NCBI RefSeq assembly: GCF_001598495.1
Contig: NZ_BCZB01000023.1
Location: 1 to 44,816 of the forward strand
Source: Neokomagataea thailandica NBRC 106555
GTDB taxonomy: Bacteria > Pseudomonadota > Alphaproteobacteria > Acetobacterales > Acetobacteraceae
Direction of reading: 5' to 3'
Length of the DNA: 44,816 nt
The notes under the pieces were generated by a model, which saw only the letters and a list, made by a program, of their open reading frames with translations, ran no database searches and had not been told where the DNA came from. Made by a program: the position numbers and the translations under genes. Below are positions 35,472-43,435 of the stretch, piece after piece; positions within the stretch are counted from its first letter, which is position 1; each line of letters opens with the position of its first letter.

Positions 35472-36082
35472 GCAGTGAGCGGCCAGAGGGTTTTCCGCTT
35501 CCTAAAGGAGGGAGTGTCCCTTTGGGAATGTGGTTGTTGGCGCGTGGGCGCAGCATCGGCATGGTGTGTTTTGAGCCAGGCGTAGCGTCGTTAATGGCGG
35601 CACTTGCACCAAGCCTAGCCGTGGCGATTATCGCGTGTGGTCTGACGTTCCAAACGCCAAGTACTGAATGGGGGCTGGGGCTGGTTCGGGCACTGATTCC
35701 CTTGACATGTACGCTGTTGCAGCTCGTTGTTTCGCATGCCTATGCGCGTTGGGTGCGCCGTGAGGGACTATGGACGCGGTATGCGACGGCATCGTTGTGG
35801 TGTGCGTGGCTGCCGTTGCTTATAATGTCAGTGTCTGTAGGGTTGTTGAAGGGGTTTTTCCCGCATATAGGCACGCAGGGTATTTTATGCGTAGTCGTTA
35901 TGGCTCAGTTCTATGGTCTATGGCTGACATGGTATACGAGTAAAATTGGACTATTGCTGACGCATCTCCAAGCGTTATGCGTGACCATTTTTCAGATATT
36001 GTCAGTAGTTATTATGCTGATTATTATTCGCCTTCTTCCACCATATTATAACGTACTAGCGGATATGATAGCGGTGAACTGA
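35468..36082 (+). CDS. Uncharacterised membrane protein coupled to dapE
   Basis: 204 aa from GTG 35468, which overlaps the dapE stop. Four to five hydrophobic segments are visible: about 41-58 (VASLMAALAPSLAVAIIACG), 70-90, 105-125, 137-160 and 165-195. The N-terminal 30 residues are soluble. It faintly resembles Yip1-type four-helix membrane proteins, but no signature is firm. Its coupling to dapE suggests co-expression, not necessarily a role in lysine synthesis. Confidence 0.7.
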   Translation: MSSERPEGFPLPKGGSVPLGMWLLARGRSIGMVCFEPGVASLMAALAPSLAVAIIACGLTFQTPSTEWGLGLVRALIPLTCTLLQLVVSHAYARWVRREGLWTRYATASLWCAWLPLLIMSVSVGLLKGFFPHIGTQGILCVVVMAQFYGLWLTWYTSKIGLLLTHLQALCVTIFQILSVVIMLIIIRLLPPYYNVLADMIAVN

Positions 36083-36114
36083 GGGTCACGGTGTTGGATG
36101 CTGGCCTGTGACCC
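36083..36114. terminator. Stem-loop between convergent genes
   Basis: GGGTCACGG pairs with CCTGTGACCC (one G-T wobble) around a loop of about 14 bases. It lies between the dapE-linked membrane gene and the minus-strand GT61 gene. There is no T-run. Confidence 0.45.
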
Positions 36115-36126
36115 TATCAAGGGCTG

Positions 36127-37221
36127 TTAAATGGTTTTGGGCGTCGCTTCCAAGAAGGGTAGGAAGTATTTAAAAAGATCTAGGTCATGTTCGCGGATTG
36201 TGAACGCGCCTGTCTGCTCATTTTGTTCTCCAAAAATATAAGAGCATTCTTGGCCACATGCTGCGGAGATCCCGGATTGTAAGAAACCGGGGTGCCCCAT
36301 TGTGCCGCGTAATGTGATGATTTCACATCCAGGAGGGGCTAGGACGGAATTATGCATGCCAGATCCATATTCTCCCATGATGATGCGGGCGGAAGAAAAG
36401 GTTTGGATTTGCTCGGCAATACTGAGGTTTTCGGGGTGAATGATCTCAAAACCGAGTTCTTGCACAAAACTTTCTACGTAGTCTTGATTGGCGAGTTGGC
36501 GTGAGGTGTTTCCCCATAAGGCACGGGAAACAAAGATTTTTCGATGTGGTGTAGAGGGATTCACCCCTAGTTGGGTTGTGCAGATATCTTGGAATATCTT
36601 CCCTAAAATTGGTGTCGCGCGTGAATTGCCACGAATGCAGGTGGGGATGATGGCGCGTTTGATGTGGCAACGGTCACGCACGACATCATAGGTGCGGATA
36701 TTGTCCCGTGGAATGCCGAGAAACTCGAGCCACGTCCATGAGAAGCCTAGAAGATTATGTGGCAGGAGGTATTTCAGGCTGTCCAGTGCATAGCCGGCTT
36801 CACGCAGAAGTAAGAGACGCGGTAAAAAATCAACCAGCCAGTGACCATAGATCTGGTAGGCCGGGCCGCAGAGTATGACAACGTCTTCGTCAATTTGGAG
36901 TTCACGGTCAGGCTCTGGGGCAGAGTCTGCGCCACGGACAGAGCCCTCATGCATACCTGTGCGTTCAATAAAGATGGTGTGTCCATCTTTGGTAAGGACA
37001 CGATCAGAGCCAAGTGAGACATTATCGATCGTGTAAATGCCGCAGGATGGTGCCAGTCGGTCTCCGTAGAACCAGTCACTAAAGGGGGCTGGAATTGGCC
37101 CTAAGGTGAAGCGTGGTGGTTGTCGGGGGCCACCTGCTTCTGGTGCAACCAGTTGCCATGCGAAGCCTTCAGTATGGTTTCGAAGAGCGTCATCAATGTG
37201 GAAGCCAGATGGAATGTCCAT
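36127..37221 (-). CDS. Glycosyltransferase family 61 (DUF563) protein
   Basis: 364 aa. It matches GT61/capsular-type glycosyltransferases by YGHWLVDFLPRLLLL (about 123-137), KIFVSR (about 230), and MGEYGSGMHNSVLAPPG (about 278-294). Its job is probably transfer of a sugar onto a surface polysaccharide or O-antigen. No signal peptide or membrane helix is seen. It begins 18 nt after the DUF4422 gene, so the two are one transcript. The donor and acceptor are unknown. Confidence 0.85.
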   Translation of the reverse strand: MDIPSGFHIDDALRNHTEGFAWQLVAPEAGGPRQPPRFTLGPIPAPFSDWFYGDRLAPSCGIYTIDNVSLGSDRVLTKDGHTIFIERTGMHEGSVRGADSAPEPDRELQIDEDVVILCGPAYQIYGHWLVDFLPRLLLLREAGYALDSLKYLLPHNLLGFSWTWLEFLGIPRDNIRTYDVVRDRCHIKRAIIPTCIRGNSRATPILGKIFQDICTTQLGVNPSTPHRKIFVSRALWGNTSRQLANQDYVESFVQELGFEIIHPENLSIAEQIQTFSSARIIMGEYGSGMHNSVLAPPGCEIITLRGTMGHPGFLQSGISAACGQECSYIFGEQNEQTGAFTIREHDLDLFKYFLPFLEATPKTI

Positions 37222-37239
37222 TGTCGTATAAGGCCTATT

Positions 37240-38082
37240 TTATAAATCGTTATGGAGTGTACGAACAACGAGAGGTAGTTGAGCAACATTAAAGAAGGGG
37301 TGCTTTTTGCGCTTGGAGAGAATGAAGTAGTTGAGAGCCTTTTCTGCGACATAACCCCATCGTCTTGGGAAAGGATCGAGTTTTCCTTCCATGAGTGCTT
37401 CAAGGTCTTTTACGGCGGCGAAAAGGCCATGCATATATTCGTCAAATAGCTCGGTCTTCATAATGAAGATGTTGTTATGGTTGGAGGTTCGGATGGGGTG
37501 ATAGGGAAGCGGAGAGAACTGAGGTTTATCACGCATGGACGCAATGAACATTTCCCACATTTGTGGTGGGAGGCCGCTATTTTTCCATTCGCTTTCTAGG
37601 TCGGGCCGATCATGAAGATGCCACATACGTGGAACAACCACATCATACTGGGATAGCCAATGTTTGAAGCTATCGATTTCAGTTGAGGTAAAGTTTTTAC
37701 GTATGGTGAAGTAGTCTAGGAAATCTTCGCGGCTTTGCTGAATTTCGTGTAGTTTTTGGTCAGTATCAAACCCGTCGCGTTGTTCGGCGTAGTGCGGTGA
37801 AATAGATTTAAGGTCGTTATAGGGCATTGGGGTGATAAAGAATCTTCTTCTGTAATGATCAAAGCCGATATATTCGTAGTCATCTAAAAGATTTTTCCAT
37901 ACGTAATAGTGATGGCGTATTTCGCTAAAATCATTTTGTTCAGCAATGTTTACGCCATCTAGGTCGCCAATATAGGCCCCGTCAGGGTCGCTGTGATATC
38001 CGGAAATTAAATCAGAGAATAGTTCAGTATTCACGGTATGGGTTGGTTTTTGGTAATGACAGGAGAAAATTTTTACGCGCAT
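37240..38082 (-). CDS. DUF4422 family predicted glycosyltransferase
   Basis: 280 aa. The DUF4422 hallmarks are YYVWKNLLDDYEYIGFDHYRRRF (about 59-81), DVVVPR, NIFIMKTELFDEYMHGLF, and RRWGYVAEKALNYFI near the C-terminus. Such proteins occur in surface polysaccharide loci and are thought to transfer hexoses. The gene is visibly more AT-rich than the flanking core genes, consistent with an acquired cassette. ATG 38082. Confidence 0.82.
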   Translation of the reverse strand: MRVKIFSCHYQKPTHTVNTELFSDLISGYHSDPDGAYIGDLDGVNIAEQNDFSEIRHHYYVWKNLLDDYEYIGFDHYRRRFFITPMPYNDLKSISPHYAEQRDGFDTDQKLHEIQQSREDFLDYFTIRKNFTSTEIDSFKHWLSQYDVVVPRMWHLHDRPDLESEWKNSGLPPQMWEMFIASMRDKPQFSPLPYHPIRTSNHNNIFIMKTELFDEYMHGLFAAVKDLEALMEGKLDPFPRRWGYVAEKALNYFILSKRKKHPFFNVAQLPLVVRTLHNDL

Positions 38083-38249
38083 TGACTTATCCTCGGCTGT
38101 GATAGTGTGCGTACCGTTTGGGTTTGTAAGAATGTTTTCTTATTAGTGCGATTATTCCTGAGTAATGACAAGGTGTTCAGCGTTTAATGTGAGAGTGAAA
38201 AATGTATTTTTCCTTGCTATGATGACGGTCACCAAACATTTCATAATAC
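38083..38249 (-). promoter_or_regulatory. AT-rich intergenic region upstream of the DUF4422 gene
   Basis: 167 bp without a gene. It contains the dyad TAAGAA-tgtt-TTCTTA (38127-38142) and GAAAAA-tgta-TTTTTC near 38198. The first could be part of the promoter or operator of the glycosyltransferase pair; no certain -10/-35 pair was found. Confidence 0.35.
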
Positions 38250-39050
38250 TTAATTTTTTCTCACAAACGGATCATCAGGATACCCCACGGCAAGGAAGCA
38301 TAGCCCTTCAGAAGGTGCGGTTTGGCCTGCTGCGCGGCGATCACGCGCTTCTAGCGCTTGGGTGATGCGGTCTGGTGCCCATTGTTTGGTGCCGACCATC
38401 ATGAGGGAACCGACCATGTTGCGCACTTGATGGTGCAGGAAGGAGCGCGCTTGTGTTTCGATGAAAACGAGTTCGCCGTCTCTGCGTATGCTGAGTTCAT
38501 CGAGGGTGCGTATAGGAGAGTTGGCTTGGCAGGCCGAGGCGCGGAAGGATGAGAAATCATGTGTGCCGAGCATACGGTTCGCACCTTCTTGCATCAGTTC
38601 GATGCTGATAGGGCGTTTTACGTGCCAAGCGCGGCCTTCCATCAGGGCGGGACGTGAGGGGCGGTTGATGATGGTGTACCGGTAGCGCCGCCATGTGGCG
38701 GAGAAGCGCGCGCTCCAGTCAAGGCTGACGGGGGCGGCATCAAGGACGACGACGCGGTGTGGTTTGAGGTGAAAGCTCAATCCGTCTCGGACTTGGTGGG
38801 AGCGAAAGTTCGTGTGGGCTGGAAAGTCTAAATGCACGACGAGGCCGGCGGCATGGACGCCAGAATCGGTCCGTCCGGCGGTGATGCTGGAAACGGGGTG
38901 CCCGCTTGCGATGCGTGAGGCGGCAGCTTCGACTAATGTTTGAACCGAGACACCGTCTTTTTGGCGTTGCCATCCGACGAAGTCTGTTCCGTCATACTCG
39001 ATTAAGACGGCCCAACGAGTAATGGCAGTTTCAGTCACAACGTCAGTCAA
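38250..39050 (-). CDS. truA: tRNA pseudouridine(38-40) synthase TruA
   Basis: Isomerises uridines 38-40 in the tRNA anticodon arm. It has IEYDGTDFVGWQRQ at the N-terminus, the catalytic aspartate in TAGRTDSGVHAAG, and RSFLHHQVRNMVGSL near the C-terminus. The start lies within the end of fmt: GTG 39080 opens the frame, TTG 39050 overlaps the fmt stop, and GTG 39038 is closest to the conserved core. I chose 39050 as a compromise. Confidence 0.93.
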   Translation of the reverse strand: MTDVVTETAITRWAVLIEYDGTDFVGWQRQKDGVSVQTLVEAAASRIASGHPVSSITAGRTDSGVHAAGLVVHLDFPAHTNFRSHQVRDGLSFHLKPHRVVVLDAAPVSLDWSARFSATWRRYRYTIINRPSRPALMEGRAWHVKRPISIELMQEGANRMLGTHDFSSFRASACQANSPIRTLDELSIRRDGELVFIETQARSFLHHQVRNMVGSLMMVGTKQWAPDRITQALEARDRRAAGQTAPSEGLCFLAVGYPDDPFVRKN

Positions 39051-39972
39051 AGCGGGTCCCTTTGGGGATGGATTGGCCACGGAGGAAGTCTGCGGCAGAC
39101 ATCATGCTGCGGCCCGGTTTCTGTAAGCGATCGATGCGTAGGGCAGTCGCTCCACCCGCGCCGTTGCCACATGCAATCGTGAGCGCATCGTCAATGGTGC
39201 AACCACTCTCGGCGGTGTGGGATGATGATGCGATGGGGGTTGCAGCGCCAATTTTGATGGTCGTGCCGTTTAGCGAGGTAAAGGCACCCGGCCATGGCGT
39301 GAAGCCGCGAATGTGTTGGTCGAGTTCTTGTGCGCTACGGGACCAGTCGAGGCGGCCATCATCGCGCGTGAGAATTTTGGCGTAGGTAACGCCTTCTGCG
39401 GGTTGGGGTGTGGCCTTTGGATTCGTTGCAAGGACTTGCACGATTAATGCGCCACCAATGGCGGATAAGCGGTCATGCAGTGTACTGGCGGTGTCTGATG
39501 CTGTGATGGGGGTGGCGCCTTGGAGTAAGACGGCTCCTGTGTCTAAGCCTTCATCCATTTGCATGATGCAGACGCCGCTTTGCGTATCGCCCGCAACGAT
39601 GGCGGTTTGGATGGGGGATGCGCCGCGCCAGCGTGGGAGTAAGCTTGCGTGGATATTCAAGCAGCCGAGGCGTGGGGCATCGAGCATGGCTTTGGGTAGG
39701 ATTAGCCCATAAGCTGCTACAATGGCGGCATCGGCGTTGAGTGCGGCGAAGGCTTCGTGCTCGGCTGTGTCACGTTTGACGCGTGCAGGTGTACGTACGG
39801 TGAGGCCAGCGGCATCTGCGGCTTCATGGACAGCGGAGCGGCGCAATGCTTTTCCGCGCCCAGCAGGACGTGGTGGTTGTGTATAGACGGCCACAATCTC
39901 GTGGCCGGCTTCCATCAGGGCGTGCAAGGCAGGGACGGCAAAGTCCGGTGTGCCCATGAAGATCAGACGCAT
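39043..39972 (-). CDS. fmt: Methionyl-tRNA formyltransferase
   Basis: Formylates initiator Met-tRNA. It has MRLIFMGTPDFAVPAL, the catalytic Asn106/His108/Asp144 set in CLNIHASLLPRWRGASP and DEGLDTGAVL, and the C-terminal tRNA-binding domain (HIRGFTPWPGAFT). 309 aa. It lies 7 nt after def; def-fmt is the conserved pair for making and removing formyl-methionine. Confidence 0.96.
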   Translation of the reverse strand: MRLIFMGTPDFAVPALHALMEAGHEIVAVYTQPPRPAGRGKALRRSAVHEAADAAGLTVRTPARVKRDTAEHEAFAALNADAAIVAAYGLILPKAMLDAPRLGCLNIHASLLPRWRGASPIQTAIVAGDTQSGVCIMQMDEGLDTGAVLLQGATPITASDTASTLHDRLSAIGGALIVQVLATNPKATPQPAEGVTYAKILTRDDGRLDWSRSAQELDQHIRGFTPWPGAFTSLNGTTIKIGAATPIASSSHTAESGCTIDDALTIACGNGAGGATALRIDRLQKPGRSMMSAADFLRGQSIPKGTRFD

Positions 39973-39979
39973 GGTGTGA

Positions 39980-40534
39980 TTAGCGCCTTCTGAACTTTTG
40001 CTCTTTGGCTAAGCGACGCATGATCATGTTGCGCTTGAGCGTAGAGAGGTGGTCGATGAAGAGGACGCCGTCGAGATGGTCCATTTCATGCTGGATGCAT
40101 GTGGCGAGGAGGCCGTCGGCATCAAGCTCTTCGATATCTCCGGCGACATTGCGGAAACGCACGCGAATCGCTTCAGGGCGAATCACTTCGGCATATTGGT
40201 TTGGAAGGGAGAGGCACCCTTCCTCACGCGCGGCCATTTGCTCCGAATCGGTGACAATTTCGGGGTTGATCAGCACCATCGGGTTACGATCTGCACCTTC
40301 TTCTGCCACATCAACGAGGGCGAAGCGCATATCTAGCCCAACTTGTGGGGCTGCAAGGCCAATGCCGGGGGCCTTGTACATGGCAGAAAACATGCCCGGA
40401 AGCTGTTCGCGGAGGTGGGACATGTCCTCAGGACGCACGTCACGGGTAACCTGCCGCAGGATGGGGGCAGGGGCAATGACGATGGGCGTGGGCGGGACGT
40501 CTTCAATCCCGGTCAGAAAATCGAATTCGCTCAT
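39980..40534 (-). CDS. def: Peptide deformylase
   Basis: Removes the N-formyl group from nascent proteins. The three motifs are GIGLAAPQVG (57-66), EGCLSLP with the metal ligand Cys107, and QHEMDHLDG with His149, Glu150 and His153. 184 aa, ATG 40534. First gene of def-fmt-truA, divergent from hsp20. Confidence 0.96.
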   Translation of the reverse strand: MSEFDFLTGIEDVPPTPIVIAPAPILRQVTRDVRPEDMSHLREQLPGMFSAMYKAPGIGLAAPQVGLDMRFALVDVAEEGADRNPMVLINPEIVTDSEQMAAREEGCLSLPNQYAEVIRPEAIRVRFRNVAGDIEELDADGLLATCIQHEMDHLDGVLFIDHLSTLKRNMIMRRLAKEQKFRRR

Positions 40535-40608
40535 GCTGTGCGATGTAGCGATCAGGGGCGCACAAGGCCAGCTTAAAGAGGCGATAAGCCGTCATTTCCT
40601 GAGGAAAG

Positions 40609-40636
40609 CTTGCGTGAAAGGGCAACAGGACCATAT
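40609..40636 (+). promoter_or_regulatory. Predicted RpoH (sigma-32) heat-shock promoter
   Basis: CTTGCG (40609-40614), a 14-bp spacer, then GACCATAT (40629-40636), close to the CTTGAA-N13/15-CCCCATWT heat-shock consensus. It lies about 70 bp before the small heat-shock gene, predicting a 5' leader of roughly 60 nt. Confidence 0.55.
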
Positions 40637-40642
40637 TATTCC

Positions 40643-40705
40643 AAGATGGATGCCGCTTTTTGGGTCCATATCACCCTGTTTCGCTCCTTGAGGAGGCTTC
40701 AGCTT
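40643..40705 (+). promoter_or_regulatory. ROSE-like RNA thermometer in the hsp20 leader
   Basis: The last hairpin pairs CTCC (40684-40687) with GGAG (40692-40695) of the ribosome site AGGAGG around a TTGA loop. The anti-ribosome-site strand reads TCGCT, which fits the UYGCU signature of ROSE elements, and G40683 faces G40696, like the G-G mismatch described for ROSE. A weaker hairpin, ATGGA/TCCAT, lies upstream. The start codon is 9 nt beyond the sequestered site. Confidence 0.6.
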
Positions 40706-41215
40706 ATGTCAGGTCGTCTTTTTACGTCCCCTATGTTTCTTGGGTTTGATCATTTGGAACAGATGTTGGAACGGGCTTCCAAAACCAGCTCAGATGGTTA
40801 CCCGCCTTATAACATTGAACAAATTAGCCAAACGGCGTTGCGTATTACGCTCGCGGTCGCTGGTTTTACGATGGATGATCTACAGATTACGCAAGAAGAT
40901 AATCAGCTTGTAATTCGTGGTCGTCAAAATGATGATTCGCAGGGGCGTGTTTTCTTGCATCGTGGTATAGCGGCCCGGCAGTTCCACAAGGCGTTTGTCT
41001 TGGCGGAAGGGATAGAGATCGGTGGTGCATGGCTCGATAATGGCTTGCTCCATATTGATCTCTTACGGCCAGAGCCAGAAGTGCGTGTGAAGCGGATAGC
41101 GATCTCTCAGGGACGTCGTCCGGGTGCACCCACCGCACCGCTCCATCCTGATGTTGTTCCGCCCGTGGTGAAGTCACGTCGGTCTCACCCAGTGCGTGAG
41201 ATTGGGGATGATTAA
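40706..41215 (+). CDS. Small heat-shock protein, Hsp20 family
   Basis: ATP-independent holdase chaperone. From ATG 40706 it is 169 aa, with an alpha-crystallin domain at about 33-125 (YNIEQISQTALRITLAVAGF, then LVIRGRQ, HRGIAARQFHKAFVLAEG, and LDNGLLHIDL) of the IbpA type. The canonical C-terminal IXI-like motif is present as IAI (after VRVKR). A Pro/Arg-rich tail follows. The leader carries heat-shock features. Confidence 0.92.
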   Translation: MSGRLFTSPMFLGFDHLEQMLERASKTSSDGYPPYNIEQISQTALRITLAVAGFTMDDLQITQEDNQLVIRGRQNDDSQGRVFLHRGIAARQFHKAFVLAEGIEIGGAWLDNGLLHIDLLRPEPEVRVKRIAISQGRRPGAPTAPLHPDVVPPVVKSRRSHPVREIGDD

Positions 41216-41299
41216 GGCGCCGCGGCGTTTAACGTAGCGTTATCTTTTGCTCTGCTGTGCTCTGTGCATAAGCCAGCGGAGCACCTAGAGGATTCAGAT

Positions 41300-41551
41300 T
41301 TGACCGATATTTTCGACAGTAACCAGCCAGCAGAAGAGGCATTGCCAAGTGATCTGCGGCATATCACGGATCAGCAATTGCGTGTTCTGGGTATGTCACG
41401 TCTCGCTTATGTGCGGGCGGGTGTTGAGGATGGCGAAGCTGTTATGATTATTCATGCGGCCGATGGTACGCCGATGGCTGTGGCAGATGATGAAGAAAGC
41501 GCCATGGATGCCATTCTTGAGCATGAGATGATTCCAACCATGCTTCAGTAA
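41300..41551 (+). CDS. DUF1150 family protein
   Basis: Small alphaproteobacterial protein of unknown function, commonly encoded next to hsp20. Core: DLRHITDQQLRVLGMSRLAYVRAG, then IHAADGTPMAVADDEESA. TTG 41300 has AGAGGA seven bases upstream and gives 83 aa; GTG 41264 in frame would add 12 residues without a clear ribosome site. It lies 84 nt after hsp20 and is likely co-transcribed. Confidence 0.82.
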   Translation: MTDIFDSNQPAEEALPSDLRHITDQQLRVLGMSRLAYVRAGVEDGEAVMIIHAADGTPMAVADDEESAMDAILEHEMIPTMLQ

Positions 41552-41617
41552 GCCGTTTGGCTTGCACGGGGAGTATGACGTTTGTCATGCGTCATCAGAA
41601 CGTTAACGGGAGGGTAT

Positions 41618-41983
41618 ATGGTCCAGCATCACGATATTAGCCGCCACTTGGAAGAAGAGCGTCTGACAGGTGTGGTTGTGCATAATGGGGTGGCATATCT
41701 GGCTGGTCAGGTTGCTGATGATGCCAGTTTGGACACAGAAGGCCAGACGGCGGATATTCTTCGTCAGGTTGATGCGTTATTGGCTGAGTTGGGTACGGAT
41801 AAGACACGTCTGCTCTCAGTGCAGATTTTCCTGACGGATATTAATGAGATTGGCGCGATGAATCGTGCATGGGATGCATGGTTGGACGTGGGGCATAAGC
41901 CTGCGCGCGCGACGGTTGAGGCAAAATTGGCCGACCCAGACTGGCGTGTAGAATTGACGGCGATTGCGGCGTTAAAAAGTTAA
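41618..41983 (+). CDS. RidA/YjgF family protein
   Basis: RidA proteins hydrolyse reactive enamine/imine intermediates of PLP enzymes. From ATG 41618 (GGGAGGG upstream) it is 121 aa with VVVHNGVAYLAGQVADD, SVQIFLTDINEIGAMNRAWDAW, and the key arginine Arg97 in PARATVEAKLA. It belongs to the subgroup with a shorter N-terminus than E. coli RidA. A strong terminator ends the transcript. Confidence 0.88.
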   Translation: MVQHHDISRHLEEERLTGVVVHNGVAYLAGQVADDASLDTEGQTADILRQVDALLAELGTDKTRLLSVQIFLTDINEIGAMNRAWDAWLDVGHKPARATVEAKLADPDWRVELTAIAALKS

Positions 41984-42049
41984 GCAGACTGACGGCGTTC
42001 TTTTTGAAAAGAGCGCACGTGGTTTTTCCCGTGAGGCGGGAGATTTGAA

Positions 42050-42082
42050 GGGGCGTCCTGCTATACGGGGACGCCCCTTTTT
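42050..42082 (+). terminator. Rho-independent terminator after the RidA-like gene
   Basis: GGGGCGTCC (42050-42058) pairs perfectly with GGACGCCCC (42069-42077), followed by TTTTT. Confidence 0.92.
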
Positions 42083-42110
42083 GTGTTTATGCCGACAAAG
42101 GAGCGTATTT

Positions 42111-43433
42111 TTAGCGCCGGTGGGTGAAATAGGCGAGTATCCATAGAATGGCCATTGTGCTTACGGAGAGGAGGCAGTCATTTCGGCCTGCGGGCGTAAA
42201 GGCAATGCTCAGTAAGGTGAGTGAAAATCCGAGAAAGGTGAGTGCTGCTAGGATACGACGTGATGCGTCACCGGGCGATGTGGCGGTTGAGAGGCGGCGG
42301 ATTTGTGCGGCATTAGCAAAAAGATAGGTAAACATGATGAGCATGGCCGAGAGCGAAAGCGCCATGATGTATCCATCATGTGGTGAGAGGATGCCCAATC
42401 CGGCAACCGCACATTCTAAAATTGCCGTGTATAAGACGGCGCGTGTAGGAACGCCACTGGCGCTGAGAACGCGGCAATTGGCCGGAGCGTCCCGTGTTTC
42501 AGCGAGTTCATAAAGCACGCGTGATGCCGCAAACAGTGCTGAGTTCAGGCAGGATGTGACCGCGACGAGGACAATGGCCGTGAGGATGCGTGCCCCGACC
42601 GGAATGCCCATATGGCTCAAGGCCGTGGTGAAGGGGGAATGGCCGGGTTGTAGGGCCGTAATAGGCACAATTGTGAGGACAAGGGCCAGAGAGGCGACAT
42701 GAAGAAAGCCAACTTGTGGTACAAGACGCCGGGCCGCATGAGAGACGCTGCGGACAGGGTCTGGGGATTCCATCGCCGCTACTGTAGCGATTTCAAAGCC
42801 GGTGAGGGTTTGAATTAAGAGCGGCAGGGTTGCAAGCGCTGCTCCGATGCCTGCTGGGACGAGTGAGGCTGTTGTGATGCCTACATTGCTTGTGTGTATC
42901 CCGCTCAGGCTGGGCCAGAGCCATGAGAGAACGCCAACGGCAATAAACAGAGTAAGCGCGCCGAGCTTCGTTAAAGAGAGAGCAGCTTCTCCGCTAGCAT
43001 AGGCGCGTGCGGAGATGAGGTTGGTGACCAAGGTAAGGGCAACGAGGCCGACCATGCCGATGGTCCCGGGTAGGCCGGTGAGTTGGTTAAAAAGTGGGCC
43101 AATCGCAATAATTTCGGAACCTGCGGTAGCGCACCAATACAGGACATAGGCCCACCCTGCGATGAAACCGGCACGTGCGCCCAAAGCATTACGGATCTGG
43201 CCGATGAAGGATCCGGCTTCTGGTTTGTGGGCTGTCATATGCGCTAAAGTGCGCATTTGGGCGATCATGAGCAGAATGGCGATGGTGTAGAGTGGGATAA
43301 TCAGAAAGCCGGTTTGTCGTAAAAAAGAGGTCGAGCCGACGAATAATCCTGCGCCGATTACGCCACCGACGGCAATCATCCCGACAAGGCGGGGGGAAAG
43401 GGTGTGGCGTAGGCCGGAGGAGGGTGTGCTCAT
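42111..43433 (-). CDS. Amino acid permease (APC superfamily)
   Basis: Inner-membrane transporter of about 12 helices, 440 aa from ATG 43433. The start region LRHTLSPRLVGMIAVGGVIGAGLFVGS is the APC signature in helix 1, and SPDPVRSVSHAARRLVPQV in the middle matches the GabP/proline-type subgroup. It starts 2 nt after the FAD oxidoreductase stop, so one operon. In this context its substrate may be an aminophosphonate or its breakdown amino acid, an inference from position only. Confidence 0.88.
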   Translation of the reverse strand: MSTPSSGLRHTLSPRLVGMIAVGGVIGAGLFVGSTSFLRQTGFLIIPLYTIAILLMIAQMRTLAHMTAHKPEAGSFIGQIRNALGARAGFIAGWAYVLYWCATAGSEIIAIGPLFNQLTGLPGTIGMVGLVALTLVTNLISARAYASGEAALSLTKLGALTLFIAVGVLSWLWPSLSGIHTSNVGITTASLVPAGIGAALATLPLLIQTLTGFEIATVAAMESPDPVRSVSHAARRLVPQVGFLHVASLALVLTIVPITALQPGHSPFTTALSHMGIPVGARILTAIVLVAVTSCLNSALFAASRVLYELAETRDAPANCRVLSASGVPTRAVLYTAILECAVAGLGILSPHDGYIMALSLSAMLIMFTYLFANAAQIRRLSTATSPGDASRRILAALTFLGFSLTLLSIAFTPAGRNDCLLSVSTMAILWILAYFTHRR

Positions 43434-43435
43434 GG

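Noticed and set aside
40005-40691. Long plus-strand ORF (228 aa) opposite def
   Set aside because: It is antisense to the unmistakable peptide deformylase and has a Ser/Arg-rich shadow composition.
42027-42041. TCCCG-tgagg-CGGGA as a terminator for the minus strand
   Set aside because: On the minus strand it is followed by A residues, not T, and the permease gene ends further downstream; the stronger terminator at 42050-42082 serves the plus strand.
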